Part shown: piece after piece, positions 1 through 11,447 of the stretch | How positions within the stretch are numbered: the first letter of the stretch is position 1 | How the letters are laid out: every line of letters begins with the position of its first letter | Assembly (NCBI GenBank): GCA_026873275.1 | Contig: JANTUC010000004.1 | Coordinates: 434,001 to 498,000 of the forward strand | Length of the DNA: 64,000 bases | Direction: 5' to 3' | Source: Pseudopithomyces maydicus | Lineage: Eukaryota; Ascomycota; Dothideomycetes; Pleosporales; Didymosphaeriaceae | Notes under the pieces: model-generated | What the model was told of the DNA's origin: nothing | Seen by the model: the letters and a program-made list of their open reading frames with translations, nothing else | Database searches by the model: none | Position numbers and translations under genes: made by a program

Positions 1-130
1 ATTTTTCCATAACCGCTTTGAAACGAACAGTCGCCCCTCTACATACGCCCCGCCCCACCTCCATCATCCTTCGATATCTCCAAGTAGATATTTCTGAGTA
101 ACGCCCGGGAAGTCGGAAGTGCCCACCACG

Positions 131-1274
131 ATGGCCCATCACGAACAGTACATCCTCAAAGTCACGGCGGGCGCAACCTACGACACAGACAAGCACGAGG
201 ATGTCTACGTCAATACGGAGAAGCCCATAAACATTTCCTCCGAGCACCTCGATGCGCGGATACATGTCCGCATAAAGGACTACCGAGGTACATGACCCGT
301 CGATGGGCACGCGACAGCAACCAGCGTGCCGGCGCAGGAGTCGAAACTCCTGAAATATTGTTGATTTAGCTAAATTTTCGTTACAGGCTACCCTGAAGGC
401 TCTCCATCCGTATCGCCGTACTTCTCCACCCCTCAGCACCCCTACGACCGCTATTCCATCTCCTTCTCCTTCACCCCGAAACGCTCGATAAACGGCAAAG
501 ACCTTGTCTGGGGCAACGACTTCGACCACCCTATCCGCGACCGTCTACCCCCGCTCTTCGACAAAGCTTTCGGTATCGTAAAGTGGTGGATAGACCCCGG
601 GCTAGACGGAGACGTCTACGGCGACGAGCCCTACCTCTATGGCGCGCTTCTGTCCTCCATCAACGTCCTACGGATAGGTAACAAGCCGCCGCAACAACCG
701 GACGCAGCCGAGGCGAAAGAAGGCGAGGTGGTCGTATACGAGGAGGGCGCAGAAGGCGATGGCGAGGACGTGCGGAAAGAGCTGGGCATCCCGGCCGCCA
801 CGGGCCAGCGACAGAAGCACTTCTTGAACGAGGCGAAGCGGACCGAGTTTACGTTCGAAGAGGGACGCGAATACAAGTGCGACTTTTTTAATCCGTATGT
901 GGACTTTAACGAGTTCGCGCTCAAGATTGGATACGGAATGCCTGCTATTTCTATCATCGGGCATTGGGATGGCCAGCCACTTCGGTACGTATACACACCT
1001 CCTCGCGCCTGCTTTTGTGCTGCCCCGTATCAGTGCACTTGTAGTCACGCATACGTTATTTCTTTGGAAGTTCACGGTCTGACTAACGTAGCACACACTC
1101 CCTCAGATACGTCCTCAAGGACCGATCGACCAACACTGAGCTGTTTGTCGTCATCTTCCAGCTTCTTCCCACCGAGCAGGCGAAGAAGGAGGAGGCGTTG
1201 AGACCGCGGAGGACATGTTGGAGAAGGTGCACGGGGGCGAGAAGCAAGGCAAGGAGGAGGGCGACCTAGACTAG
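131..1274 (+). CDS. DUF1769 (UPF0590-like) family protein, 3 exons, possible frameshift near the 3' end
   Basis: Exons are 131-287, 387-984 and 1107 to the end, with GT..AG introns in phases 1 and 2. The spliced product opens MAHHEQYILKVTAG and carries the family hallmark YKCDFFNPYVDFNEFAL near residue 213, followed by an IIGHWDGQPLRYVLKDR stretch. Function is unknown; the family is widespread in fungi and probably cytosolic. In the genomic frame the protein ends at a TAG at 1267-1269 after an arginine/cysteine-rich tail that looks out of frame. A one-base gain near 1195-1199 would instead give an acidic/lysine-rich tail ending in EEGDLD and stopping at 1274, which looks more natural. Length is 305 aa as read, 307 aa if corrected. 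Family assignment is firm; the exact C-terminus is not. Confidence 0.85.
335..352 (+). repeat. Perfect 7-bp hairpin inside intron 1 of the DUF1769 gene
   Basis: CAGGAGT (335-341) and ACTCCTG (346-352) are exact reverse complements around a CGAA loop, within the 99-nt intron 288-386. No function is known; such a stem could simply shorten the effective donor-to-branch distance. Confidence 0.5.
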
Positions 1275-1526
1275 GCACAGGCACAGTGTCACATCATGGG
1301 ACGGCGTTGGTGTGGGGTATGGTGTTACTAGTGCTATTGGCATTTATGAACATAGACAAGAGGGGGCTTTGGCGGCAACGAACGACACTCTACTCTTGCA
1401 TAATGGATTCATGGGTAAATAACAAGAGGCGCACGAAGATAGGCAAACATACAGCAGCGTTAGACCGCTATAATGCATTTACAAGTATCGTCTAGCATGG
1501 TATACGCAACTTTTAGATCCTAAACT
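1275..1526. other. Convergent intergenic stretch, 250 bp
   Basis: Lies between the ends of the DUF1769 gene and the homoisocitrate dehydrogenase gene. I see only 3'-UTR-like sequence. Confidence 0.5.
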
Positions 1527-2779
1527 CTACAACCTCCTGCACACGTCCTCGATAACTTCCTCGGTCGTCGCCTTACCGCCCATGTCAGGCGTCAACAGCC
1601 TACCCTCCTCAAGGTTCGCATCCACCGCCTCGTAAATCTTAGCCGCGGCCTTCTCCTCACCCTGGAACTCCAGCATCAACGCAGTCGACCTGATAGTCGC
1701 AATCGGGTTCGCGATACCCCTGCCCTCGATATCCGGCGCCGATCCGTGGCACGGCTCACCGATGACAAAGTCCTTGCCAACGTTGGCGGAGGGGACAAGG
1801 CCCAAAGAGCCAACGAGCGCAGCAGCGCCGTCGGAAAGGATGTCGCCGTAGAGGTTGGGCGCAACAATGACATCGTAGTCGCCGGGTTGGCGGAACAGCT
1901 TGTACACCATGGAGTCCACGATTTGCTCCTCGATCTCCAGCATCTGGTACTTGGAGTCGCCGAGGACCTTCCTCGAGACCTCCCTGAAGAGCCCATCCGT
2001 CTGGCTCAGGACATTGCTCTTGTGCGTGATCGTAACCATACCGCGGTTATGAATAGACGCCAATCCCGATTCGCGCACGCGCTGCCTGCGGAGCGCAATG
2101 TCGCCGGCCATGGCAGCGATGTTGGACGAGGCGGTCTCAGAGATGCGCTTGATGGCCTCGGCGATGCGCGAGCCGTCGGCGGCGTTGTACGTCTTCTCCT
2201 CCTTGACATAGAGGTCCTCTGTGTTCTCGCGGACGATGACGAGGTCGACGGGGCGGGCAGCGGAGCGCGTGCTCTTGACGGGGCGCACGTTGGCGTAGAG
2301 GCTTAGGCGCTTGCGGAGGGCGACGATGGGGGAGGAGTAGCCTTCGACTTTGGTAGAGGGAGACCTTTAGGAAGTACATGTTAGCTCAATTCGTTTCACG
2401 ATGTCATGATTGATGGTTCAAGAGGTGCTCGGGAGCTTCAATGGCTGTGGGTAGTGTGTGTGGGTAGTAGATAGAGGTGTGACGTACGACACAGCGCCGA
2501 AAAGCGCACCATCGCAATCGCTCTTGAGCGCCTCGACGGTCTCGTCCGGAAGGGCCTTGCCCTGCTTCTGGAACGTCTCGAAGCCGGCTTCGTGGTGCGA
2601 GAAGCTAAACTTCAAGCCGAATGACGAGGGCAGAGCTTCCAGGATGCGGCGCCCGGCCGGGATGACTTCGCGGCCGATACCATCGCCGGGGATGAGGCCT
2701 GTGCCAATTGGTGAGCACCACGCATTGGAATCGCAGAAATTGGGTACCGCCTACCTATACGGAGGGTGCGAGCTGCCAT
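1527..2779 (-). CDS. LYS12: Homoisocitrate dehydrogenase (lysine biosynthesis, alpha-aminoadipate pathway)
   Basis: Three exons on the minus strand: 2755-2779 (25 nt), 2488-2698 and 1527-2364; spliced length 357 aa. The first exon encodes only MAARTLRIG, and the dinucleotide-binding IPGDGIG motif follows in exon 2. RENTEDLY lies near residue 125, and YGDILSDGAAALVGSLG with GSAPDIEGRGIANP forms the substrate/metal-binding core of beta-decarboxylating dehydrogenases. The enzyme oxidises homoisocitrate to 2-oxoadipate with NAD+, normally in mitochondria. The choice over isocitrate or isopropylmalate dehydrogenase rests on the RPVKS...RENTEDLYVKEE pattern and overall similarity to fungal Lys12. 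No obvious long transit peptide is present; the basic N-terminus may suffice. Confidence 0.9.
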
Positions 2780-3072
2780 CTTTTTGCGGAGGAATGGAAG
2801 ATGGAGAAGCGCAACTGGGGAAATTTTGGTGGTCAGGATGGGTGATTGGATGGCCGAAATTCGGAGTAAGGCGCAATAATGGCTAGCTTCGTTGGGGTTA
2901 GGATGCCATGTCGCCGCGGGGAACGTGAATGTTCTCGCGTGATGCTTCACGGTCCGATCCACGAACACTTGAGTTGGTTGAGCGAGTAGTTTTCTGCATT
3001 ACTATGGCGGGGAAGAAAATTAACTGTCTAATGCACAAACGTCTGTCGAAATGAAATGATTTCTACCACCCC

Positions 3073-4623
3073 TCATACCTTCGTGAACTCGTCGATGTTG
3101 ACACGCTGGTAGAAAGATACGTGCCCGAAGGTCTCCCAGTACTGAGCAAGACGATCGTGGGATATGAGAATGAGTTGGGATGTCATGTAATCATCTAATC
3201 AAGTCAGCATGAAATAAAGCATGAAAAGGAACGAGCGAAACTGACCTTCTATGAAGCCTCGAGCGGCAATGTGGCCGACGGATTTCACAATACGCGCGCC
3301 TTTGAAAAGCTCCTCCTCTGCGACCCGGATGAGACCATTAGGCCCAATATCCGGTGCTATGAATGTGTACTCGCCCCGGGGAATGTTCGGATCGCCTGTC
3401 AATTTGACCGCTTCGATGCGCCCTCGGTAAACAGTTTCGTCTCCATCAGCGCGATGATCCTCTACAACCGAGGGGGTCGAAGCTGCCGGTGAGGCCTGCA
3501 AGGTGGCGATACTGTCCTCCATTCCATGGCTCTCTTCATCTTCCATCAGCTGATCCTCGCCATCGGCTTCGTCCCATTCGGCTTGGACGCTTGGTGCAGT
3601 GCTCCACGAGCCACCGCTACTAACGCTGCCTTCCCGTTCTCTCGTACGAACCGCCCACTCAGCCCGCTCCGGAAGAGGCTGAGGATCATCTGGCTGCATC
3701 ACGACCAGGAACTCGCAGCCGTGTCCTGCATAATCTCCACACCAAATGCCCTGCCAGGGCTTCTGTGGTGTCGGCGTGTAGCACTCTTCGGGCAGCGTTC
3801 CCCAGGTCGTCACGTCCTCTCCCACCCGCATACTGTTTCCGAAAGGTCGAGAGGAGAATTCCATCCACCTTCTCAATCTGAAGTTTTCTGGGGACATGTC
3901 GGATAATGTGGAGGGGCGGTGGACAAGATCGCGGAAGTGGCTCGGCGATTCGCTCAGTGTGCGGACAGAGCTCGGCAGGGTCAGCGGTGGCCATATTGGA
4001 GTGGCTCGTGAGATGAGGTGGGAAGGCCATGGTTTTGCGAGGATAAGCTGAGAATGGAGACCCGACCCGCTATGTGGTAGCTCGTCTCTGAGGTTCATAG
4101 GTACCTCTTTCTGCAGACGGATTCCATGTCCGCCTACGGCGCATTCATACCCGCGGGCATCAAGACGCACTACCGGAGCATTAAGGTCAAGTTTAATGCG
4201 CGGATTGAAAGTATGAACGACGGCCTCTGGGTTCCACTCCCAAGTCTTGAAAGTTGGTTGACGTCGCTCAGCAACAAGCGTATAGCCTTCTATAGCATTG
4301 AGGCGATGGTCATACCTAGCTACTATGAGCTTTCCCGTACGTGGGCTGTCAGAAAACCAGATTTTGTTCTTTGGGATGAACCAGTAGGGGTGGTGCAGTT
4401 TGAAGAGCTCTCGCCAAGTCAGTCCTGGTGGCTTGGGAACTACATAGCCGGGCACGTGGGACTGAACCAGCGGCTCGAATAGGGTATCCTGTCTTGAGTG
4501 TTCCAAGAATGCGTGGCAAACAAGGCCAAGCGAGAGAAGATCTCCAAGCGGCAGGAAAGTGAGAATGTGATGAATAAGTTCCGAAGGGAGAACAGAGATC
4601 GGAGAATACGAGTGCCCAGACAT
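3073..4623 (-). CDS. F-box protein, FBXO31-like
   Basis: Two exons (3246-4623 and 3073-3194), 499 aa; the start chosen is the ATG at 4621-4623 (MSGHSYSPISVLPSELI), since the open frame upstream has no ATG. Residues about 8-55 form an F-box (LPSELIHHILTFLPLGDLLSLGLVCHAF). The middle has IWCGDYAGHGCEFLVV, and the C-terminal part has a TGDPNIPRGEYTFIA motif that resembles the substrate-binding beta-barrel region of animal FBXO31. An acidic, serine-rich insert separates these two parts. The expected role is substrate receptor of an SCF ubiquitin ligase through Skp1 binding; the substrate is unknown. The last exon encodes DYMTSQLILISHDRL and ends FTKV. Confidence 0.8.
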
Positions 4624-6797
4624 GACGAGCGAGCTGTATGCGGAGATCAATGTCGAAAACGTGGGAATCCGTATCGATATACTTGAACGTTATATGTACT
4701 GCAGCGCAGAATTTGCGGTAGCCGGTACAAGCTGCGGATGCTGTGACAGACCCCGCAGAGCTTCTCGGTCTATTCCCGAGTGCCCCGGCTTCACAACGAG
4801 ACACAATGCACCCCAGACATGTGGAGAAGCACTCGGCAGGTGAGAGTAGATCTTGGCCGTACTCGCTATCTGCTTGCTGCTGTGCCACCTTCCAGATGGC
4901 GACTAGCAAGGCGAGTGCCCGGTACTCCAAATGAACGGCCGACCACGATCTTGGGCCTCGACAATCTGAAAATAATTTACACCTTCTCCTTTCGACAGCG
5001 CAGGGTGCCGTTTGGGACAGCTTACGAGGGCGTTGCGATATCGGGACGCCTGGTCGTGATGCGCACAGGGGTTGCTATGCGCCTGGTATAATTCTCCGAA
5101 CCCAGAGTTGGGTCAATGCAGAGTGAGTAACCGCGGAAGAAGACAAGTTGGGAGGGGTCAGCGGGCGGCTCGGTAACAGGACACGCGACAGAGAGCACGA
5201 CGGTGAGGACGGTCAGTACGATGATGTCTCGTTGTTGATGTCGCCCTCTAGCACGGGCCAGGCGCATACCTGCCGGCGCCGGCGCACGCCATGTGGGGAT
5301 CTTAGAAGAACAACGGACGTCACCTCACATCACACTTCTCCGGTGCTTCTCGTCTTCGATCCCCCTTTCCTTGGTCGAGGACATCTTATCGGTGGCATGA
5401 GCCACCGGTCGCAGCACGCAATACACTCCTACATAATCACATGCCGGGTATTCAGCCGGCAGCCTCGTATCTCCGCCAATGTGGACTCGCCTCTTACACT
5501 TCTTACTTAGGTATCCTTATCAGTGAATGTAGACGGCTTACTTGGTGTAGGCAGGTACATGTCAAGCACGCGATCAGCTTTCGCTAGCTTCTTGTTGATC
5601 ATACCCTTAGCCGAATCACACCCTCCAAGAGGGCAAACGATAGAAGCAAACGGAAAAGCAGGTTGCACTATTGATTCCCTTGGGCGTGCTGTTACATCGA
5701 AGCTGATTCAGACCTACCCCCAGGTCCTACTTCGCTATGGAAACCTAAGCTTTCGCACTCTTTGCCCCCTTGGGGCCATGAGCATCCTATTATTTTTCCA
5801 GGTCATCGAACCTCGGTCCGTCCACAGAGTGGTACAAATATGATCGATGTTATAACTCTGCATGGCGTAGTTAGGCAGGAGTCGAAACAAAGTTGCTTTT
5901 GCAAACGATACTTTCCAAGTTTTCCAGTCACACCCCCGTCGCCTAATCAATTTTGATTGCTTGCAGCATTATAGCTTCGGATCCATGTTCACTTGGGCAT
6001 TAGAGTCGCTCTAATCGCGCTGTTTGGTATAGACCCCGTTTAACTGCATGTCACTTCGAGACGCTATGAAAAATTTCGTTTCAGAAATTTATCTGAGAGG
6101 TACCCACTTGAAACACTCGTTGTACTCTGAGCATTTCGTTCCGGTCCAATTGTCACGCGAGCTGGTCGAGTAGTGCCCAACGACCAACTTCCTATAAGCG
6201 TAATGTTGCGAGTAGAAGTAGGGTTTCCGTTGTTCATCATGTTACGTGCTGTAGGATACCATAGCAACTCAGGTCAACACGCTCTACACAGGCTCACCTA
6301 CTTCCTATAATCGTATTGTTCCGAGTGGGGGTATCCTTTGCGTTTTTCATCATGTTACATGTTGCAGGATACCATAGCGGCCCAAACCAACGCACTCTAC
6401 CAGACCTCATTCAATCCCTATACCTTTATATTTCCAAGTCCAAACGGATTTTCTCCAGTTTCAAGCTTTTAGACAAGGAGCGAGCTGGAACTGAAAGGAG
6501 AGACCGCGTCTGAAGCAGTCCTACGGTATAAAATTCATCAAAGGGGGTCGAGCTTTATGAGAGCATAAATCTCAATAGTAGGTAGCACCTGGAGGAAATA
6601 AAATGAAATGTACCATGGCCGTGGTTGCCTAAGAGCACAGAACGCACGTTCCTTTACCTGCGCAGTTCTTCCCGTTTGTACTCAACTTCAATTTCCTTTT
6701 AAACCCGGGAACCTGCGAATGATATATTAGCAATTACTCTCCATCTTCTTTGTTACTCCAACGACATCTGAGACACACATTTACACCCGTGTTCACT
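4624..6797. other. Gene-poor intergenic region, about 2.2 kb
   Basis: Only short open frames without recognisable motifs or consistent splice signals occur here. The region holds one degenerate direct duplication (6187-6400, listed separately) and an AT-richer stretch from about 5500 on. I see no RNA gene or recognisable transposon coding sequence. Confidence 0.5.
6187..6400. repeat. Degenerate tandem duplication, two 101-bp copies with 113-bp offset
   Basis: Copy 1 (6187-6287) and copy 2 (6300-6400) align without gaps at an offset of 113 bp, with about 75% identity. Identical cores include TTCATCATGTTAC and AGGATACCATAGC. Many of the mismatches in the second half are transitions, as expected after RIP or neutral decay of an old duplication. 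Confidence 0.75.
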
Positions 6798-7948
6798 ATG
6801 ATGTTCTCCAAGATTCTTCAAATCGTCGTCGCGGCTGCCTTTGCTGTGGGCGTCTCCGCCCATGCCAAACGCACGCCCGAAGAGTTGGCCCAATATCACC
6901 GTCTGGTAGCTCGCGATGCACAAGCCCTGAACAAGTGCCTCCAGACCCGCGAGATGAAGGATCTCAACGCTCGCGTCATGGCGAAGCGTCAAGAATCTCT
7001 CCACCATTTGCGTAAGGCCCGTGGTATAGATTTGGAAGCACGCAGTAAGTCAAACACCACACAAATATCACAACCATCAGTCAGGAACTAACGTAAAAAC
7101 AGATCAGGATGATTTCAACAAATATGTTTCCATATCTCATGATATGACCGGCGCTGGCAAGGGCAACGATTACAAGAATGATGAAAATCTCTTTGGCTAC
7201 AAGAAAGGCGATCAAGTTCCCCAGGCATCCTGTGTTCTCACTCCCGAGGTAACCTTTGGTCCCTTTTGGAATGAACGCGGGGCACTCCGACAAGACATCC
7301 GCGCCGGTCAAACCGGCATCTACCAGCGTCTGGCATTGCAGGTCATCGACATCTCGAATTGCAAACCGCTCCAAGGTGCTCGTGTCGATGTCTGGCAAGC
7401 CAATGCAACAGGATGGTACGCAAAGCAAGCGCACGATCAACCCGGAGAGTCGGACCCGCACTGGCTGACGGGCGCGCAAGCCACCACCGACTGGGGGCTT
7501 GCAGACTTCGACACCATCTTTCCTGGACACTATCACGGGCGCTGCGTGCATACTCACGTCGCCGTTCGACCCTCGGCAAATTTCAACGGACCCGATTCAT
7601 TTATTCACGCGGGTCAGATCTTCTTCGATGATGCCGTGCGTGAGGTCATAGAGGTAAATACATCGTGAGATGCTGTCTGTAATGCAAGTACTGACTCACC
7701 TAGACATTCGATCCCTATACACAGAACACAGACGAAGTCGTGCCTAACATCAAGGATGGCTTTGGGCCATGGGCAGCTACAAAGGACTATGATCCGATCG
7801 CCCAATGGGCTTGGCTTGATCAAAATGATCCTGAGGGTGGGTTTTCTCTCCGATCGTTTGCTTTTTGTCTATCTAACATGTTACAGCTGGTCTGGTTACT
7901 TGGATTACTGTCGGGGTTAATACCTCGTACCATCGGGAGATTAATTAA
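6798..7948 (+). CDS. Secreted intradiol ring-cleavage dioxygenase
   Basis: Four exons: 6798-7044, 7103-7653, 7704-7836 and 7887-7948; 330 aa. The start is the first of two tandem ATGs (MMFSKILQIVVAAAFAVGVSA), giving a clear signal peptide with cleavage likely after VSA. The catalytic domain begins around residue 120 (CVLTPEVTFGPFW) and shows DVWQANATGWYAKQ, then GHYHGRCVHTHV. These supply the Tyr/Tyr/His/His Fe(III) ligand pattern of protocatechuate- and catechol-1,2-dioxygenase folds. Secreted fungal members act on catechols and plant phenolics outside the cell. It stands alone next to a HET gene, with no aromatic-degradation neighbours, so the substrate is unresolved. Confidence 0.88.
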
Positions 7949-8626
7949 TACATAAGGGCTAGGTTACACGGCGCTCAACGGATATATTATCGTGCATCAG
8001 CTTTGATAGTCAATATATCGGGAAATCAGTAATGGCCAAGACAAGATGGCAGTATCAAAGACCCTACTCTTCTTCATTGCTAAACGTGGCCGTGTGATCT
8101 CCAGCTTATGAGAACTTTAGTTTAATCTATCAAAGTCCAGGTGGTGAACAGAATCGAATCAGCAGACCGCACGAAATTATAACAAAAGTTTGGTAGTACT
8201 GGATACTTAGGTATCATCCAATATTCTCCCCGCAAAACTCCTAAAGCCCTCTTGTTGATCAAGATACGGAAGGTACGTCTTCCAATTTTTCTTTGGCTGG
8301 AGTCAGCATGACCTGTACAGGACCTTACGACGTTAATTGAAAACTATCCAAGCTTCGTCCCAGGCCCGCATGCTGCCATAGGGTTCACGTATTGTATTAA
8401 TACCTAGCAGTCAAGCGTAAGTTCCTGAACGCGAAACACTTGATTTAATGCAGGTTGCCGCAGGAGCCTTTCAGCACAGTATACGTGACGTACTCGTGGC
8501 TGTGCATGGCCGGTCAGACCCTAGTGTACCGATTAACGAGGCGCAGGTCGGTAAAGCTAAAGGATATTTGAAAGACCTTGCGCCCCAGCCTGACAATGTA
8601 ACAATAACTCTCTCCATCATCTCAGC
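7949..8626. other. Intergenic region, about 680 bp
   Basis: AT-rich sequence between the dioxygenase and the HET gene. A short open frame at 8448-8630 (MQVAAGAFQHSIRD) has no recognisable motif. I see nothing else. Confidence 0.4.
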
Positions 8627-11202
8627 ATGAAAAACATCAATTATCCGGATCCCCATTGTCTAGCACGCGATGAAATTCGCCTCATCAGGATATCCCCCGG
8701 TGAATGGTCCGACCCCATCAGCTGTGAGCTAGTCCGCGACTCACTGAGCTCTATTCGTCCGTACCATGCTCTCTCCTACGTTTGGGGCTCCGCGAAAATC
8801 ACTCGAGAAATTTTCCTAGACGGCCGTCCTTGGAATGCGACTGTGAACCTCGAATCGGCTCTGCGACATCTCCGCCTGCAACTTCTGCCAACCTACCTTT
8901 GGGTAGACGCGCTGTGTATCAATCAGATTGATGCTGATGAAAGAACTCATCAGGTTGACCTCATGGGTCGAATCTATCGCTCGTGCAAAGGCGTCTTGGT
9001 GTATCTTGGTGATGGTGTTGGTCGTTATATGCAAAGACGAGTAGAAAGAGAGACCCAGGGGCATGCACCTCCTATAGTAAGCTTCTCGCTGGATCGAGAG
9101 AAGCTCCCGACCAGATTTGGATCTGTAAAAGACATGGAGAATATTGATAAAGCCTATTCGGATACACTAGAGGTTTTCGAGTTCATTAAATCGCTTTCAG
9201 ACGGTCATCATGTTGCTCCCCTTCAGCCCCTTGAAACGGATGAGTATTTCTCAACGCAACTCTGCAACCTAAATCTGTTCGAATCTCTGCGACAACTTAC
9301 ACACGCGCCATTCACGCCTTGGTGGACGCGCATTTGGGTAGTGCAAGAAACTGTGCTCCCGCCGGAAATAACGCTGGTATGTGGAGCCATTTCAGCTTCC
9401 TGGAGTCTGTTTTCTAGTGCGGCCAAGCAGTACGAATATCATGTTCAGAACTGTTGTTCTAACCTGATTCATAATCTCCCTCGGGATCACTTAAAAGTTT
9501 TGAAAAGTTTCAGTCAAAAGATACAGGAGCTTGAGGAAATGAGGTGCATCATGGGGGGTATATCCTATATATCCTAACACCCGGAGGAGATGTAATCATA
9601 CCAACGACACAGAAGAGCCAAGGGCCAAGATCGCTTCTGTCGCTCTTGCGCAGGTTCCAAAATTGCAAAGCATCTGATCCTCGGGATAAGGTCTACGCTC
9701 TTCTCAGTCTGGTAGAAGATGGGGGAGTCATAGTGCCAGATTATTCTTTAACAGAAGTGCAGGTGTTTCAACAGGCAGCTTTGAATTCAATTTATGATTC
9801 GGAGTCGTTGTCGATATTACAGGGGGACATATCCAGAAAATTCAGGCAGGATTTACCATCCTGGGTACCAGATTGGGGGGCGTCGGACTACCGCATTGAC
9901 CATTTTCGACTAGGGTCAACGAACTTGTATGATACGTGTTCACGTGATCCTATCAATAAGGATACAGTCACTTCAACGGATGGAATCTTGTTCGTCGATC
10001 GGATGATAGTGAACGAAGTGAACGTAGTTGGTGGAGTCATGCTCTCAGAAGAATTGGACGCTGTATCCAACACGTTATCTGGCTGGACTAAGCTCTTGGA
10101 GAGATCTGAAGACAACCCTCGGACTCAAAAGCTTAAAGAGAAGTTCTGGCGAGTACTATGTGCGGACATTGTTTCTGATGCCAATGGGATCCGAAGGACA
10201 ATACCTAAGGACGAGTATTCATTTGCGTCTTGGATGTTGCTGTCAGCTCTATCGCCCTTCAGCACTGCCTCACATATCCATGTCATCAAGAAAGGAGAGC
10301 ACCTGTGGCCTTACAGCTCGGATCTCTCACAATATTACCGGTGCAAAACCTTTCTCTCGGAAAATGCTCGTTTCCAGCAGTTTCTGATTTTACTGAAAAT
10401 GGCTGTGGATACTCAGGATAATGTACTAGCAGGCCATGCTCTCAAAGAGGCGGGGTCTATTCTCAACAAGTACCTGCCTAGGTTTGAGGATGTGCTCTTT
10501 GATTTTGGTCCTGAGACACACAGCCACACGAGAGACAATGAAAGTAAGAGACTAAGCCGCGAAGAGGCTGCCATATACGGAGTGCTCGATTTCGACAAAC
10601 TGCTGAAAAGAGAGTGGAACCTTCACAGGACAGCTAAAGGCTTGGAAGTAGAAGACCCGCCAAGGTACCTAAGAACCTGGTATAGTCAAGAGGTCGAGGA
10701 ACTCAAGTTGAAGCTCGGAGAGTCGGTCAGAGAGAATGAACAAAGGGCTTGGAACCAGATGTCATGGAAATCACTCCTCAATCATATCACGACATCACCA
10801 ACATTGCAAGGCAATTTCAGCATTCTCGAAGTCGATTTGGCACATCAGGTCTCCATCATGAATCAGTCAATTATATCAGCAACCAAGTCGCGGCGCCTTT
10901 TCATCACAACGGGAGGATGCATCGGTCTGGCGCCCGCGCAAACAGCAGTAGGAGACCAATTGTGCTTGATCAAAGGTGGTAGAACACCCTTCATTCTTCG
11001 AGACAAGCAATCAGATCTCGCGTGCAGAGAACCAACATATGCGTTGATCGGAGATTGTTACGCCGATAGCCTGATGGACGGTGAAGGGCTTGATGAGCAG
11101 ATCATGGGCATATGCAGAGAAAAGATGAGACATACTTTCGAAACAGCGGAAGAAGCTGCAGAGTACCGCAATCCCAGTTGGGAGAGGGTAGGTTTGGTGT
11201 AG
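8627..11202 (+). CDS. HET-domain (heterokaryon incompatibility) protein
   Basis: The start ATG at 8627 gives MKNINYPDPHCL. The HET domain covers roughly residues 40-200: YHALSYVWGS, then LWVDALCINQIDADER and the RIYRSCKGVLVYLG block. A later DPRDKVYALLSL motif is also typical. The first frame stops at 9577 and the rest continues in another frame to 11202. The frames can be joined by a 65-nt intron (9558-9622, GTATAT..AAG, with a CTAAC branch site), giving 836 aa. Alternatively one G is missing from the G6 run at 9553-9558, giving 858 aa. HET proteins trigger non-self recognition and cell death after hyphal fusion, and many form TIR-like NADase-type folds. No partner gene (NLR, SesB, HeLo) lies next to it. 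Confidence 0.85.
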
Positions 11203-11447
11203 GTAGATTACTCGTTTGGCATAACTCCGGCATATTCCGATTCTTTGTGTGCAAACATCGCAAGGGTTTTCAGTACCGGATTAGTAGTAGCATCACGATA
11301 AAACCTCAAAAGCTCTTGTAACCCAATATCTCGTTGATTATTCGTGTATCATTCATTGCGAACCGTCTCACGGCGTGACTCCAATACTCCCAACCGATTT
11401 ACTCAAACGCCATCCCCATGCAGTCTCATTAACCCGTTCCTTGTAGC

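Noticed and set aside
5523..5843. Plus-strand open frame of 106 aa with hydrophobic stretches
   Set aside because: Starts at GTG, has no conserved motif or splice support, and lies in AT-rich gene-poor DNA.
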